A program made the position numbers and the translations under genes. A stretch of DNA of 64,000 nt, taken from contig NZ_JACCBT010000001.1 of the NCBI RefSeq assembly GCF_013409045.1, forward strand, positions 930,001-994,000. The letters run 5' to 3'. Below the pieces are notes generated by a model. That model was not told the origin of the DNA. It did not search any database and was given only the letters and a program-made list of their open reading frames with translations. The DNA is from Actinomadura citrea. Lineage in GTDB: Bacteria; Actinomycetota; Actinomycetes; Streptosporangiales; Streptosporangiaceae. This document shows, piece after piece, positions 14,007-22,650 of the stretch. How positions within the stretch are numbered: position 1 is the stretch's first letter; the number at the start of each line of letters is the position of its first letter.

Positions 14007-14046
14007 AGCGGGCGGCGCGCGGACGTCGCCCTTCCAGGCGAAGGGA

Positions 14047-15459
14047 TCAGGATACGGAAACCGGCTCCGGCTCCCGGCCGGGTTCGGAACCGGCCGGACG
14101 GCTGCCGAAGCCGGACAGGACCGATTCCAGCAGCGGCAGCGCGCGGCCCGCCCGCTTCGCGCGGATGACCAGGTCCCAGGCGGGCTCGAACTTCTTCCAG
14201 CCGCCGGCGTAGGCGACGTGCCGGGCCTTGCCGCGCAGCGTCGGCTTGGTCGCGGCGCCGCGCAGGATCGAACCCCAGCGGTAGAAGTCGCGGTAGGCGC
14301 GCCAGTAGCCGTCCTCAAGCTGCCGGGCGGTCATCTTGGCGGGCTTGAAGACGACCGTGCGGGTGTCGTACCGGTCCCAGTCCGAGTGCAGGAGGCGGTC
14401 GGCCTTGGCCATGCGGCCGTAGAGGCGCGTGCCGGGATAGGGGGTCAGGATGTGGAAGGTGGCCGTCTCGATCCCCTGGCCGACGGCCCACTCGACGGTG
14501 CGGTCGAACACCGACGGGTCGTCCTCGTCCATCCCGAACACGAAGCTGCCGTTGACCATCACGCCGTTGTCGCGCAGCCGGCGGACCACCGCGCCGTAGT
14601 CGCGGTCGATGTTCTGCCATTTGCGCTGCTCGGTGAGGTTCCCGGCGTTGACGGTCTCGAAGCCGACGAACAGGCTCCGCAGCCCGGACTCGACGGCCTT
14701 CTCCAGGAGCCCGGGGTTCAGCACCGCCTTCACCGTCCCGGCCGCCTGCCAGAGCCGTCCCATCCCGCGCATCCCGTCGAACAGCGCGGACGCGAACCGG
14801 GCGTTGCCGAACAGGTGGTCGTCCAGGAAGTACAGGTGCCGCCCCGGCAGCCGGTCGATCTCGGCGAGCGCCGCGTCGACGGTCTGGGTGTAGAACGACT
14901 TGCCGCCCTCGAAGAACGCCTCCTTGTAGCAGAAGTCGCACACGTGCGGGCAGCCGCGCGAGACCACGATCGAGTTCGGGACGAGGTAGCGCTCGCGGGC
15001 GATGAGGTCGCGGCGGATCGGCGGCAGCGCGGCGAGCGTCCGCTCGGACGAGTCGTAGCGGGCCGCCGGGCGCCCGGCGCGCAGGTCGGCGAGGAAGCGG
15101 GGCCAGGTGTCCTCGCCGGGCCCGCAGAAGATCGTGTCGGCGTGCCGGGCCGCCTCGTCCGGGAGCGAGGTGACGTGCAGACCGCCCAGGCAGACGTGGA
15201 CGCCCCGGGCGCGGTACAGGTCGGCCAGCTCGTAGGCCCGCCGCGCGGAGGTGATGTAGACCTGGATCACCACGAGGTCGGGCTCGTCGGAGGTGTCGAC
15301 CTTCTGCACGTGCTCGTCGGTCACCGTCACCTCGTCGTCCGGGTCGAGGTACCCGGCGAGCGTGGCCAGCCCGAGCGGCGGGAACAGCGAGTACTTGATC
15401 GGACGGAAGAACGGCGAGGTCGCCTCGGTCAGGGCCGGGAGGATCATCTTCACGCGCAT
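14047..15459 (-). CDS. B12-binding-domain radical SAM protein
   Basis: A 470-residue enzyme with an N-terminal cobalamin-binding Rossmann domain (about 1-150) and a radical SAM core. The [4Fe-4S] motif is Cys-Pro-His-Val-Cys-Asp-Phe-Cys (CxxxCxxC) near residue 175. The FVGFETVN and FVFGMDED segments are typical of the AdoMet barrel, and a C-terminal DUF4070-like region follows. The closest architecture I know is the HpnP/methyltransferase type, but no hopanoid genes lie nearby, so the reaction is unknown; C-methylation is a guess. It starts three bases after the stop of the MFS gene (TGAGACATG), so the two are co-translated. An exporter next to it suggests a small modified product that is pumped out. 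Confidence 0.85.
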   Translation of the reverse strand: MRVKMILPALTEATSPFFRPIKYSLFPPLGLATLAGYLDPDDEVTVTDEHVQKVDTSDEPDLVVIQVYITSARRAYELADLYRARGVHVCLGGLHVTSLPDEAARHADTIFCGPGEDTWPRFLADLRAGRPAARYDSSERTLAALPPIRRDLIARERYLVPNSIVVSRGCPHVCDFCYKEAFFEGGKSFYTQTVDAALAEIDRLPGRHLYFLDDHLFGNARFASALFDGMRGMGRLWQAAGTVKAVLNPGLLEKAVESGLRSLFVGFETVNAGNLTEQRKWQNIDRDYGAVVRRLRDNGVMVNGSFVFGMDEDDPSVFDRTVEWAVGQGIETATFHILTPYPGTRLYGRMAKADRLLHSDWDRYDTRTVVFKPAKMTARQLEDGYWRAYRDFYRWGSILRGAATKPTLRGKARHVAYAGGWKKFEPAWDLVIRAKRAGRALPLLESVLSGFGSRPAGSEPGREPEPVSVS

Positions 15460-15462
15460 GTC

Positions 15463-16725
15463 TCATTGGACGCCGCGCCGCCGCGCCGGTGGCGTCCGTC
15501 GTGTGCGGATCGTGTGGAGATCCCGTGCCGTCCGGGCGCGTCGGCTCTCGTTCGCGGGCCGGAGCGCGGGAAGGGGACGGAGCCCCGGGGCCAGGGCGAG
15601 GGTGACGGCCACCGAGGCGGCGGCCATGATCGCCATGGCGGCGGTGGGCGACGTCGCCTGGGCCACCCCGCCCGCCAGCGCCGCGCCGACGCCCTGCATC
15701 GTGAGCATCCCGGACGCGTGCAGACCCAGCGCGTGCCCGTGCAGGGAGACCGGGGTCAGCGCCATGAGGCGCTCCTGCAACAGCAGCGTCGCCGCATAGC
15801 CCACGGAGGCCAGGAGGACGGCGGCCGCGCCGAGGGGGAGCGGCGGGTCCACGGCGAACAGCAGGTAGGGGGCCGCCAGCAGGAGCCGCAGGGGCGGGCC
15901 GAGGCGCTCGCGCAGGCGCGGCGGGACGAACCGGCCCGTCACGGTGTCGCCGACCAGCATGCCGACGGCCCCCACGGCGAGCAGCAGCCCCGCGTGATGC
16001 GGGGAATAGGCGACGAAGAGGGCCTCGCAGCCGACGATCAGGCCGTTCGGCACCCACATCGCCAGGTAGACGCAACGGCGCGGGGCCGAGGAGAGCAGCC
16101 GCACGTTGGTGCGCCAGGTCTCCGCCGGGCTCGGGCGCCCGGCGGCCCGGGGCGGGCGGCGGCTCAGGCCGGTGACCGCCACCACCGCGGTGAGCAGGTA
16201 GAGCGCGGCGCCGGCGAGCAGGGTGCCCCGCGGCGAGAGCGCGACGACGAGGACGCCGCCGACGGCGAAGCCGCAGATCTGCGTCGTCCCCACCGCCATG
16301 TTCAGGACGGAGCGCCCGAGGAGGTAGCCCTCCTCGGGCAGGATCTCGCTCAGCAGGCCGTAGCGGACGCCGCTACCGAGCGAGGCGACCAGGCCGAGGC
16401 CCAGCACGATGGCGAACAGCGCCGCCAGCGGAAGGCCGGGAACCGCCAGGACGGCCGTCCCAGCGCCGAAGAGCAGCGCCATGCAGGCGAGCGCGGTCCT
16501 CGGCGGCAGGCGGTCGGCGGCCGACAGCAGCGTCAGCGCGCCGGCCATCTGGGCGAACGAGCCGCCGAACATGCTCAGCGCCGACAGCAGCGGCGAGCGG
16601 GTCGCGTCGTACACCAGCGTGCCGAGCGCCAGGCCGCTGACCGTCTGGGCGGACCCCTGGACCGTGAACGACGCGAAGAGCGGCGTGTACTCCGGGGCGC
16701 GGAAGAGATCCCGATAGGTGCGCAT
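15463..16725 (-). CDS. MFS transporter
   Basis: A 420-residue membrane protein with about 12 hydrophobic helices and the loop pattern of the major facilitator superfamily (MFS_1-like, drug/metabolite exporters). Helices such as ALGTLVYDATRSPLLSALSM and MAVGTTQICGFAVGGVLVVAL are evident, and the C-terminus is a basic tail. It is the first gene of a two-gene operon with the B12-radical SAM enzyme and diverges from an ArsR-type regulator. The 59-base intergenic region holds a perfect 9-bp inverted repeat (16763-16786) that probably controls both directions. The cargo is unknown. Confidence 0.85.
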   Translation of the reverse strand: MRTYRDLFRAPEYTPLFASFTVQGSAQTVSGLALGTLVYDATRSPLLSALSMFGGSFAQMAGALTLLSAADRLPPRTALACMALLFGAGTAVLAVPGLPLAALFAIVLGLGLVASLGSGVRYGLLSEILPEEGYLLGRSVLNMAVGTTQICGFAVGGVLVVALSPRGTLLAGAALYLLTAVVAVTGLSRRPPRAAGRPSPAETWRTNVRLLSSAPRRCVYLAMWVPNGLIVGCEALFVAYSPHHAGLLLAVGAVGMLVGDTVTGRFVPPRLRERLGPPLRLLLAAPYLLFAVDPPLPLGAAAVLLASVGYAATLLLQERLMALTPVSLHGHALGLHASGMLTMQGVGAALAGGVAQATSPTAAMAIMAAASVAVTLALAPGLRPLPALRPANESRRARTARDLHTIRTRRTPPARRRGVQ

Positions 16726-16762
16726 GATCGACAGACTCGGGGCCGCCGCCGCGCGGCCGGTA

Positions 16763-16786
16763 ATGTTTCGCAGGGAGGCGAAACAT
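16763..16786. promoter_or_regulatory. Operator overlapping the start codon of the ArsR-type regulator
   Basis: ATGTTTCGC (16763-16771) and GCGAAACAT (16778-16786) form a perfect 9-bp inverted repeat with a 6-base spacer. The right arm contains the first two bases of ATG 16785, and the spacer carries the GGGAGG ribosome-binding site. It lies between the regulator and the divergent MFS gene. Confidence 0.7.
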
Positions 16787-17798
16787 GGGTGTGTGGCTGG
16801 TCAACGCGGACACGCTCGCGAGCGGGCGGTTCGTGATCTCGGCCCTCGCGGAGACCACCGCCTGCGTGAAGCTCCTGGAGAAGAACGCCGCCGCGCACCC
16901 GGGCGAGCGGGCCTGGCTCGACGACCACCTGCCCGCCTACCGGCGCATGCTGCGGCGCGACCCGGTCACCGCCGCGCTGCTGGACGCCGCCCTCGGCACC
17001 AGGACCAGGTGGATCGCCGACTTCCTGACGCCGCCGCACCCGGGCGTGGGCTCGCCGCCGTTCCACGAGGAACTCGCCGTCGTCCGCCGGACCCCGCCCG
17101 AACGGGCGCACGCCGACCTGGAGGTCTCGTTCGGCGGCCCGCTGCCCGCCGAGCTGCGCCGCCCCGACGCGCCCGAGCGGATCGCCGGCCTGCTGGAGTG
17201 GGTGTGGACGCACACCGTCGAGCCGGACTGGGAGCGCCGCCGCCGCGTCATCGAGGCCGACGCCGTCGCGCGCGCCGGGCAGCTGAGCCAGGGCGGCTGG
17301 GCCGCCGCGCTCGACGACATGCGCCCCGGGATGCGCTGGCTCGGCGACGGCCGCCTCCAGATCAACGTCCACGACTACCCGCCGCACGACATCTCCGGCG
17401 CCCGGCTGCTGTTCGTCCCGGTCACGCCGCGCGGAGGCTGGGTGGCCTGGGAGGAGCCGGACCCCGACCGGTACGCGATCGTCTACCCCTGCTCGGCCCC
17501 GCTGGCGGGCGCGGGCGAGGCCGCCGTCCCCGAGGCGCTCGAACGCCTCCTCGGCCCGGGCCGCGCCCGGGTCCTCGTCCTGCTCGCCACGCCGCTGAGC
17601 ACCACGCAGCTCGTGGCGCTGACCGGCCAGGGCCTCGGCTCGGTCGGCCGCCACCTCCGGGTCCTCTTCGACGCCCGCCTGATCGACCGCCGCCGCGCCG
17701 GACGCTCCGTCCTCTACTACCGGACGGCCACCGGCGAAGCACTCGCGGACGCCACCCGCCCCCCGAACACCCCTGCCGCGACGCACTCGCCCACCTGA
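16785..17798 (+). CDS. DUF5937/ArsR-type winged-helix regulator
   Basis: A 337-residue protein with an N-terminal actinobacterial domain (DUF5937-like, about 1-240: GVWLVNADTLASGRFVISAL) and a C-terminal ArsR winged helix. The recognition region is LSTTQLVALTGQGLGSVGRHLRVLFDARLIDRRRAGRSVLYY, about 265-315. Such proteins are one-component repressors whose ligand is not known. ATG 16785 sits six bases after GGGAGG. Because its putative operator overlaps its own start codon and faces the MFS promoter, autoregulation and control of the MFS/radical SAM operon are likely. Confidence 0.8.
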   Translation: MGVWLVNADTLASGRFVISALAETTACVKLLEKNAAAHPGERAWLDDHLPAYRRMLRRDPVTAALLDAALGTRTRWIADFLTPPHPGVGSPPFHEELAVVRRTPPERAHADLEVSFGGPLPAELRRPDAPERIAGLLEWVWTHTVEPDWERRRRVIEADAVARAGQLSQGGWAAALDDMRPGMRWLGDGRLQINVHDYPPHDISGARLLFVPVTPRGGWVAWEEPDPDRYAIVYPCSAPLAGAGEAAVPEALERLLGPGRARVLVLLATPLSTTQLVALTGQGLGSVGRHLRVLFDARLIDRRRAGRSVLYYRTATGEALADATRPPNTPAATHSPT

Positions 17799-17935
17799 CG
17801 CCGCCTCCCGGCCCCCCGGGAGCCTGGCGTGTCGGCCTGGGCCTACAGAGAGGTGGGGCTAGACCCACTCCTGGTCTCACCAGGATCTGTGCGGGAACAC
17901 TCGTCCTGGCCCGTCCGATCTGCTGGACGGTCCGC

Positions 17936-18621
17936 CTCCTCGTCGCGCGCTGGACGGGCACCGTGATCCCGCCCGGGTACCGGCGGCCAGGGCCGGTGAT
18001 GCAGCTGTCCACCGGGTACTGGTGGAACGGCTTCGGTTACGAGCGCACTCGCCGCGACGCCCTGATGGACCAGAAGCGGAGGATCCGGTGGAAGGACCCC
18101 GCCAACTGGCGTGACCTGCGGTTCATGGGAATCGCGCCGTTCACCGCGGGCGTGGTCGCGGCTCGCCCCTCGCCCGCGATGGTGATGGCGGACCGCGTGC
18201 GGGAGCTGACGGCCCAGCGCGCCGACACCACGGTCGCGCAGGCCGCCGAGATCCGCCGGATCGAGCGCGACCTGCACGACGGGGCGCAGGCCCGCCTCGT
18301 CTCGCTCGGGCTCTCCCTCGCGACGGCGGAGAAGCTGATGGAGACCGACCCCCGCCGCGCGAAGGCGGTGATGCGCGAAGCACGGGTCGACGCGGCCACG
18401 TCGATCACCGAGCTGCGCGAGCTGATCCAGGGCATCAGCCCGCCGGTGCTCACCGAGCGCGGGCTCCTCGACGCCGTCCGCGCCCTCGCCCTGGGCCTCC
18501 CCCTGGAGGTGGCCGTCGGCGCCGGCGCCCGGCCCCGCCTGGACCCGCCGATCGAATCGGCCCTGTACTTCGGAGTCGCCGAGCTGCTCACCAACGCGGT
18601 CAGGCACGCACGCGCTGCGGA
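17936..18621 (+). pseudogene. Remnant of a sensor histidine kinase, truncated by deletions
   Basis: The frame contains recognisable pieces of a LiaS/NarL-type kinase of the actinobacterial sensor family. The end of the sensor region (TGYWWNGFGYERTRRDALMDQ, DPANWRDLRFMGIAPFTAGVV) is joined directly to the coiled-coil and HisKA_3 helix (RRIERDLHDGAQARLVSLGL, phospho-His in LHDGAQ), and then to the start of the ATPase domain (LLTNAVRHARA). There the sequence stops making sense: the ATP-binding N/G boxes are absent and the frame runs into the response-regulator gene. A transmembrane segment also seems to be missing between GVVAA and the coiled coil. The frame is open, but the protein cannot be a functional kinase. 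The upstream stretch 17799-17935 holds no other gene. Confidence 0.75.
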
Positions 18622-19142
18622 CGTGGCGTCCGGACGTGTCCGTGATCGACGTTCGCATGCCGCCGGACCAGTCGGACGAGGGCCTGCGCGCGGCCCTGGC
18701 CGCCCGCCGCGAGACGCCCGGGCTGCCGGTCCTCATCCTGTCCCAGCACGTCGAGCAGCTGTACGCCCGCGAGCTGCCGGCCGACGGCTCCGGCGGCGTC
18801 GGCTACCTGCTCAAGGAGTGCGTGTTCGACGCCGACCAGTTCATCGGCGCCCTGGAGCGCGTCGCGGCCGGCGGGACCGCCATGGACCCGGCCGTCATCG
18901 CGAGGCTGCTGACCGGCGGGCCCGCGGACCGGAGCCTCGACCGGCTCACCGACCGCGAGCGGTCCGTGCTGGGCCTCATGGCGGAGGGGCTGTCCAACCA
19001 GGCCGTCGGCCGCCGCCTCTTCCTCAGCGAGAGCGCCATCAGCAAGTACACGACCTCCATGTTCGGCAAGCTCGGCATCCCCGACGACGGCGACGGCAAC
19101 CGCCGCGTCCTCGCCGTCCTCGCCTACCTGAACAGAACCTAG
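18622..19142 (+). pseudogene. Remnant of a NarL/LuxR-type response regulator lacking its N-terminus
   Basis: Reading from 18622 the product resumes in the middle of a receiver domain at RPDVSVIDVRMPP, which contains the phospho-acceptor Asp. It continues through LLKE and to a complete LuxR DNA-binding domain (LTDRERSVLGLMAEGLSNQAVGRRLFLSESAISKYTTSMFGKL). About 50 N-terminal residues, including the acidic pocket, are missing. They were evidently lost in the same deletion that removed the kinase ATPase domain. An internal ATG at 18657 or GTG near 18636 could still give a DNA-binding fragment. Stop TAG at 19140-19142; the STAS gene converges 27 bases later. Confidence 0.75.
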
Positions 19143-19169
19143 TCCGGAGCCCCGGCGGTCGTCAGGAGG

Positions 19170-19577
19170 TCACTGCCGGGGCAGTTCCTGCTCCTGGTCC
19201 TGCTCCCGCGCCTGATCCTGGTCCTTGGCGGTCTCGGCCGGGTCGCCGGTGAGGTGGTGCAGCGTCCCCGTGACGTCCAGGAGCCGGTCGAGCCGCCCGC
19301 TCCGGCCGGTCAGCGCGAGGTGGACGCCGGCCGCGGACGTCCGGCGGCGGACCATCAGCAGCGCGGCCAGGCCCGCCGAGTCGCACAGGCCCATCCCGCC
19401 GCAGGCGAGCTCCAGCTCGCGGACGTCGGGGTTGTCCTCCATCTGCGTCCGGACGGTGGCCACCAGCGTGTCGGCGGTGTAGAAGTCCAGATCACCCTCA
19501 ATCTCGATCCGCAGCGCGTGCGTCCCGGAGAGGGTGGCGACGACGCGCAGCGGAGTATCGGGAACAAAGGCGGTCAT
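19170..19577 (-). CDS. STAS-domain anti-sigma-factor antagonist
   Basis: A 135-residue SpoIIAA/RsbV-like protein. Its phosphorylatable serine lies in LCDSAGLAALL (about residue 64), after a strand GDLDFYTADTL. Unphosphorylated, such proteins bind an anti-sigma kinase and free a sigma factor. The C-terminal 20 residues are an unusual Gln/Glu/Asp-rich tail. ATG 19577 overlaps the stop of the cobalamin-binding gene (ATGA), so it is the last gene of the SpoIIE-B12-STAS operon. No anti-sigma kinase gene is next to it, so its partner is encoded elsewhere. Confidence 0.88.
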   Translation of the reverse strand: MTAFVPDTPLRVVATLSGTHALRIEIEGDLDFYTADTLVATVRTQMEDNPDVRELELACGGMGLCDSAGLAALLMVRRRTSAAGVHLALTGRSGRLDRLLDVTGTLHHLTGDPAETAKDQDQAREQDQEQELPRQ

Positions 19578-20686
19578 GCAATCCTTCCTTCGGCGGCCTC
19601 CGGCAGTGGGTGCCGGAGGGTGTCGCGGGCGCGGGAGAGCAGGTCCGTGGCCCGGGGATAGTCGACGAGTTGCTCGGCCAGCAGATCCAGACCCGGCAGG
19701 AGGCTGCGGGCGGGCACGCCGCGCGCGGTGAGGATGCCCGCCGTCCAGCCGATGAACCCGGTGAACAGCTCGGGGTCGTCCACATAGAGGGCGGCCCCGA
19801 GGAAGTCGACGATGTGGGCGATGTCCTCGGCGGTGCGGCGGCGCTGCTGGTCGGTATAGTCCGCCATCGCCGGGAAGCGGGCCGGCAGCTCGGTCACCAC
19901 GTACCGCACGAGCCCGCGCGCGGTCCGGGTGATCTGCGTGTACTCCTGGTCGGCCAGGTGCGGCAGGTCGTCGATGACCTGGCGGACGGGCGGCGGCTTG
20001 CCCAGCGGCCCCTCCGCCAGCCGGTCGGCGGCGGAGCGGGCGTCGGGGGCCCAGCCGTCGGCGCCGAGCAGGGCGGCGTACCGGCCGTCCGGCCCGTACG
20101 CGGCGCCGCCCACCAGGACGGGGGTTCCGGTCGCCTGGCAGGCGGTGACGGCGGCGTGCGCGGAGGGCAGCCGGGTGGCGATCGAGGACGACAGCGCCAC
20201 CACGGCCGGGTTCGTCCGGTGCACGTGGGCGATCAGGTGCGGAGTCGGCACCTGGGCGCCGAGGTAGTCGACCTGCCAGCCGCGCAGCCGCAGCACCTCG
20301 GCCAGGATCCGCGCCGGCAGCGCGTGCCACTCCCCGTCGATGCACGCGACCGCCACCCGGCCGCGCGGCCTCTCGCCATGCCGTTCCAGGGCCTTGCGCA
20401 CCGCCGGATGGTGCGCCAGCGCCGCGATCGACCGTTCGTTGATCGCCGTCGCGGTGTGCTCCTGCGCGACCGTGAGCCGGTTGGCCGCCCACTCCCGGCC
20501 CACCCGGGCCTGGAGCGGCGCGATGATCTCCAGTAGGACGGTCTCGGCGTCCGCCCCCCGGTCGAGCGCGGTCGTGACGGCGTCGGCGGCGGCGTACTCG
20601 TCGCCCGCGATGACGGCGTCCCAGAGTCCGTCCGTCGCCGTGGCGAGCTCGGAGGAAGGCCCTTGGTGCTCCGTGGTTCCGTTCAC
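19574..20686 (-). CDS. Cobalamin-binding protein with CarH-type light-sensor signature
   Basis: A 370-residue protein. An N-terminal four-helix bundle (about 1-100) carries Trp66 followed nine residues later by Glu76-His77 (Wx9EH), the signature of the B12 photoreceptor domain of CarH/LitR. The B12 Rossmann domain (about 107-235) has Glu-Trp-His121 (the ExH lower-ligand motif), ALSSS and VLVGGAAYG. A C-terminal helical domain (about 250-360: DYTDQQRRRTAEDIAHIVDFL, ELFTGFIGWTAGIL) is of unknown role. There is no MerR DNA-binding domain, so any output must be through a protein partner. The start GTG 20686 follows GGGAGG and overlaps the SpoIIE stop (GTGA); its own stop overlaps the STAS start. 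Light sensing is inference from motif and context. Confidence 0.85.
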   Translation of the reverse strand: MNGTTEHQGPSSELATATDGLWDAVIAGDEYAAADAVTTALDRGADAETVLLEIIAPLQARVGREWAANRLTVAQEHTATAINERSIAALAHHPAVRKALERHGERPRGRVAVACIDGEWHALPARILAEVLRLRGWQVDYLGAQVPTPHLIAHVHRTNPAVVALSSSIATRLPSAHAAVTACQATGTPVLVGGAAYGPDGRYAALLGADGWAPDARSAADRLAEGPLGKPPPVRQVIDDLPHLADQEYTQITRTARGLVRYVVTELPARFPAMADYTDQQRRRTAEDIAHIVDFLGAALYVDDPELFTGFIGWTAGILTARGVPARSLLPGLDLLAEQLVDYPRATDLLSRARDTLRHPLPEAAEGRIA

Positions 20687-22401
20687 GCGGTGAACCTCCC
20701 CGGCCCCTGCCCCCCTACGGCGCTCAGGTGGAAGCGCCGGGGAGCGGTGATGGCGACCACGGCCATGTCGTCGTGCTTGCCGGTGCCCACCCATTCGGAG
20801 GCGAGCATGTGCACCCGCTCGACGAGGGCCTCCGGGGGCATGCCCCCGCAGCGGGCGAGCTCGCCGCTCAGCCGCTCGTCGCCGAACATCTCGTCGCCCA
20901 ACGGGCCGCCGAAGGCCTCGGTGATGCCGTCGGTGTAGAGCAGGCACGTGTCGCCCGGCTCCAGCAGCACGGTGGCGGTCGTGGAGGTGATCTTGTCCAG
21001 CACCCCGATCAGCGACCCGCCCGTGTCGGCGGTCTCGACCTCCCCGCCGGCCCGCACGATCAGCGGGCGGGTGTGGCCCGCGCTCGTCAGGCGCAGCCGC
21101 ACATGACCGCCCTCCCGCCGCACCGAGGCCAGCACGAGGGTCACGAAGCGGGTGGACTCGCTGTTCAGCAGCGTCCCGTTCAGCAGCTCCAGCACCCGCT
21201 TGTGGTCGTCGGCCAGCGGGAGCAGCGCCCGGAGCGTGTTGCGGATCTTGCCGGTGAGCACGGCGGCCTCCAGGCCCTTGCCGCACACGTCGCCGAGCAC
21301 GACCAGCGACTCCTGCTCCGGGTCGGAGCCCTCGGCCGCGGGGTGCAGATCGTAGAAGTCGCCTCCGACGCGCTCTCCGGCGCCCGACGGCCGGTAGCGG
21401 GCCGCCAGTTCCACCTCGCCCAGCTCCCGGGTGCGCGGCGGCAGCAGCTCGCGCATCAGCGTCTCGGTGATGGACGCCTGCTCGGCGTACACGCGGGCGG
21501 CCGACATCGCCGCGCCGGCCCGTGCCGCGAACAGGCGGGCGATCATCTCCTCGCCGTCGGAGAACGCGTGCCGCCCGCCGCGCCGGAGCAGCACCAGCGC
21601 CCCCGCGGGCACACCGTGCCCCGGAAGCGCGGTCACCACCATCGCGGCGAGGTCGCCCAGATCGGCGCGGAGGATCCAGGGAGGCGCGGCCGCCGGGTCG
21701 AGCCAGCGGGACGGCATCGGAGGGAACCCCTGCATCGCCTCCGCGAGCCCCGGCACCTCCGCGGGGTCCACGACGAGCTCCTGGTGGTCCACCTGGCCGT
21801 CAGGGCCGCAGTAGGAGACGGGGTAGGCGCGCCCGGAACCGGGCGCGATCACCAGGGCGGCGTCGGCGAGGTAGCGCGCCGCCAGGTGGACGGTCACCTC
21901 CATGCACCGTTCCAAGTTCAGCGACGCCAGCAACTGGCTGGACGCCTCCGCCAGGAAGGCCGTGCGTTCCCGCTCGTCGGCGAGCTCTCGCTCCAGCCGC
22001 CGGTGCGCGGTGACGTCGAACAGCCACCAGACCGTCCCCGGCCCGGGCCCCGGCGGAGTGTCGGGGGCGCTGTGGCTCTCGTCGGGCACGCCGTGGGCCT
22101 CGAAGGCCCGGTCGCCGATCGAGCCGTGCGCGACCGGGCGCGAGATGCCCGGCTGCGACAGATCGGCCTCGGTCACATCGGAGAGGGGGGCGCCGGTCAC
22201 CGCATGGTGCGCGTCGGCCAGCCAGGCGGGCGCCGCGTCGTCCAGGAGGGCGCCCGGATTCATGCCGAGCAGGAGGCGTGCCGCGTCATTGAGCCGGATG
22301 ACGGTACCGCTCGGATTCACGGCCAGCGCGGGGTACGGACCGGGCCCCAGCGCCGGGTCGAGAACGCGCTGAGCGCCGTCTATGCCTTGGGTCAGTTCCA
22401 T
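20683..22401 (-). CDS. PAS-GAF-SpoIIE (PP2C-type) protein serine phosphatase
   Basis: A 572-residue phosphatase that should dephosphorylate a STAS protein. A PAS domain (about 20-130; LAVNPSGTVIRLNDAARLLLGMNP) is followed by a short helical linker and a GAF domain (about 160-310; LASLNLERCMEVTVHLAARYLADAALV). The C-terminal SpoIIE catalytic domain has GERVGGDFYDLH, LGDVCGKGLEAAVLTGKIR and KHDDMAVVAI, which supply the metal-binding aspartates. ATG 22401 is the first start that gives the PAS domain intact. GTG 22404 is next to it, and no strong ribosome-binding site decides between them. It is the first gene of the SpoIIE-B12-STAS operon, divergent from a second STAS gene. Confidence 0.87.
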   Translation of the reverse strand: MELTQGIDGAQRVLDPALGPGPYPALAVNPSGTVIRLNDAARLLLGMNPGALLDDAAPAWLADAHHAVTGAPLSDVTEADLSQPGISRPVAHGSIGDRAFEAHGVPDESHSAPDTPPGPGPGTVWWLFDVTAHRRLERELADERERTAFLAEASSQLLASLNLERCMEVTVHLAARYLADAALVIAPGSGRAYPVSYCGPDGQVDHQELVVDPAEVPGLAEAMQGFPPMPSRWLDPAAAPPWILRADLGDLAAMVVTALPGHGVPAGALVLLRRGGRHAFSDGEEMIARLFAARAGAAMSAARVYAEQASITETLMRELLPPRTRELGEVELAARYRPSGAGERVGGDFYDLHPAAEGSDPEQESLVVLGDVCGKGLEAAVLTGKIRNTLRALLPLADDHKRVLELLNGTLLNSESTRFVTLVLASVRREGGHVRLRLTSAGHTRPLIVRAGGEVETADTGGSLIGVLDKITSTTATVLLEPGDTCLLYTDGITEAFGGPLGDEMFGDERLSGELARCGGMPPEALVERVHMLASEWVGTGKHDDMAVVAITAPRRFHLSAVGGQGPGRFTA

Positions 22402-22650
22402 CACGTCGCAGCCTGCGGCGGGACCACTTCCTTCCTCAGCTGAGCCGCCGAACGAGAACCTCGTCCTCACCGCCACCCTAACCACAACAAGACAGTTGCC
22501 GAAAGGCAAAGATCCGTTCTGCTTCCTCCGCGGGCCGCCGTCCGGCGGGAGGGCGACCAGGTCAGCCACGTGATCGGCGCCTCATGATCGGAGGCCATGA
22601 ATGCCCCCGGCGTTCCGGGGTAGCCTCGCCTCGACAGGAGGTCGGGTCTG

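Noticed and set aside
14047..15459. Hopanoid C2-methylase HpnP
   Set aside because: The B12-radical SAM architecture is similar, but no hopanoid or squalene genes lie in the window and the family is broad.
13831..16836. A 1,001-codon plus-strand frame opposite the radical SAM and MFS genes
   Set aside because: It has the same shadow effect; the minus-strand products have complete domains and coupled starts.
22402..22650. SigB-type promoter (GTTT-N14-GGGTA) before the second STAS gene
   Set aside because: A GGGTA-like element is present at about 22618-22622, but the upstream half is not convincing, so only a possible TAGCCT -10 is mentioned.
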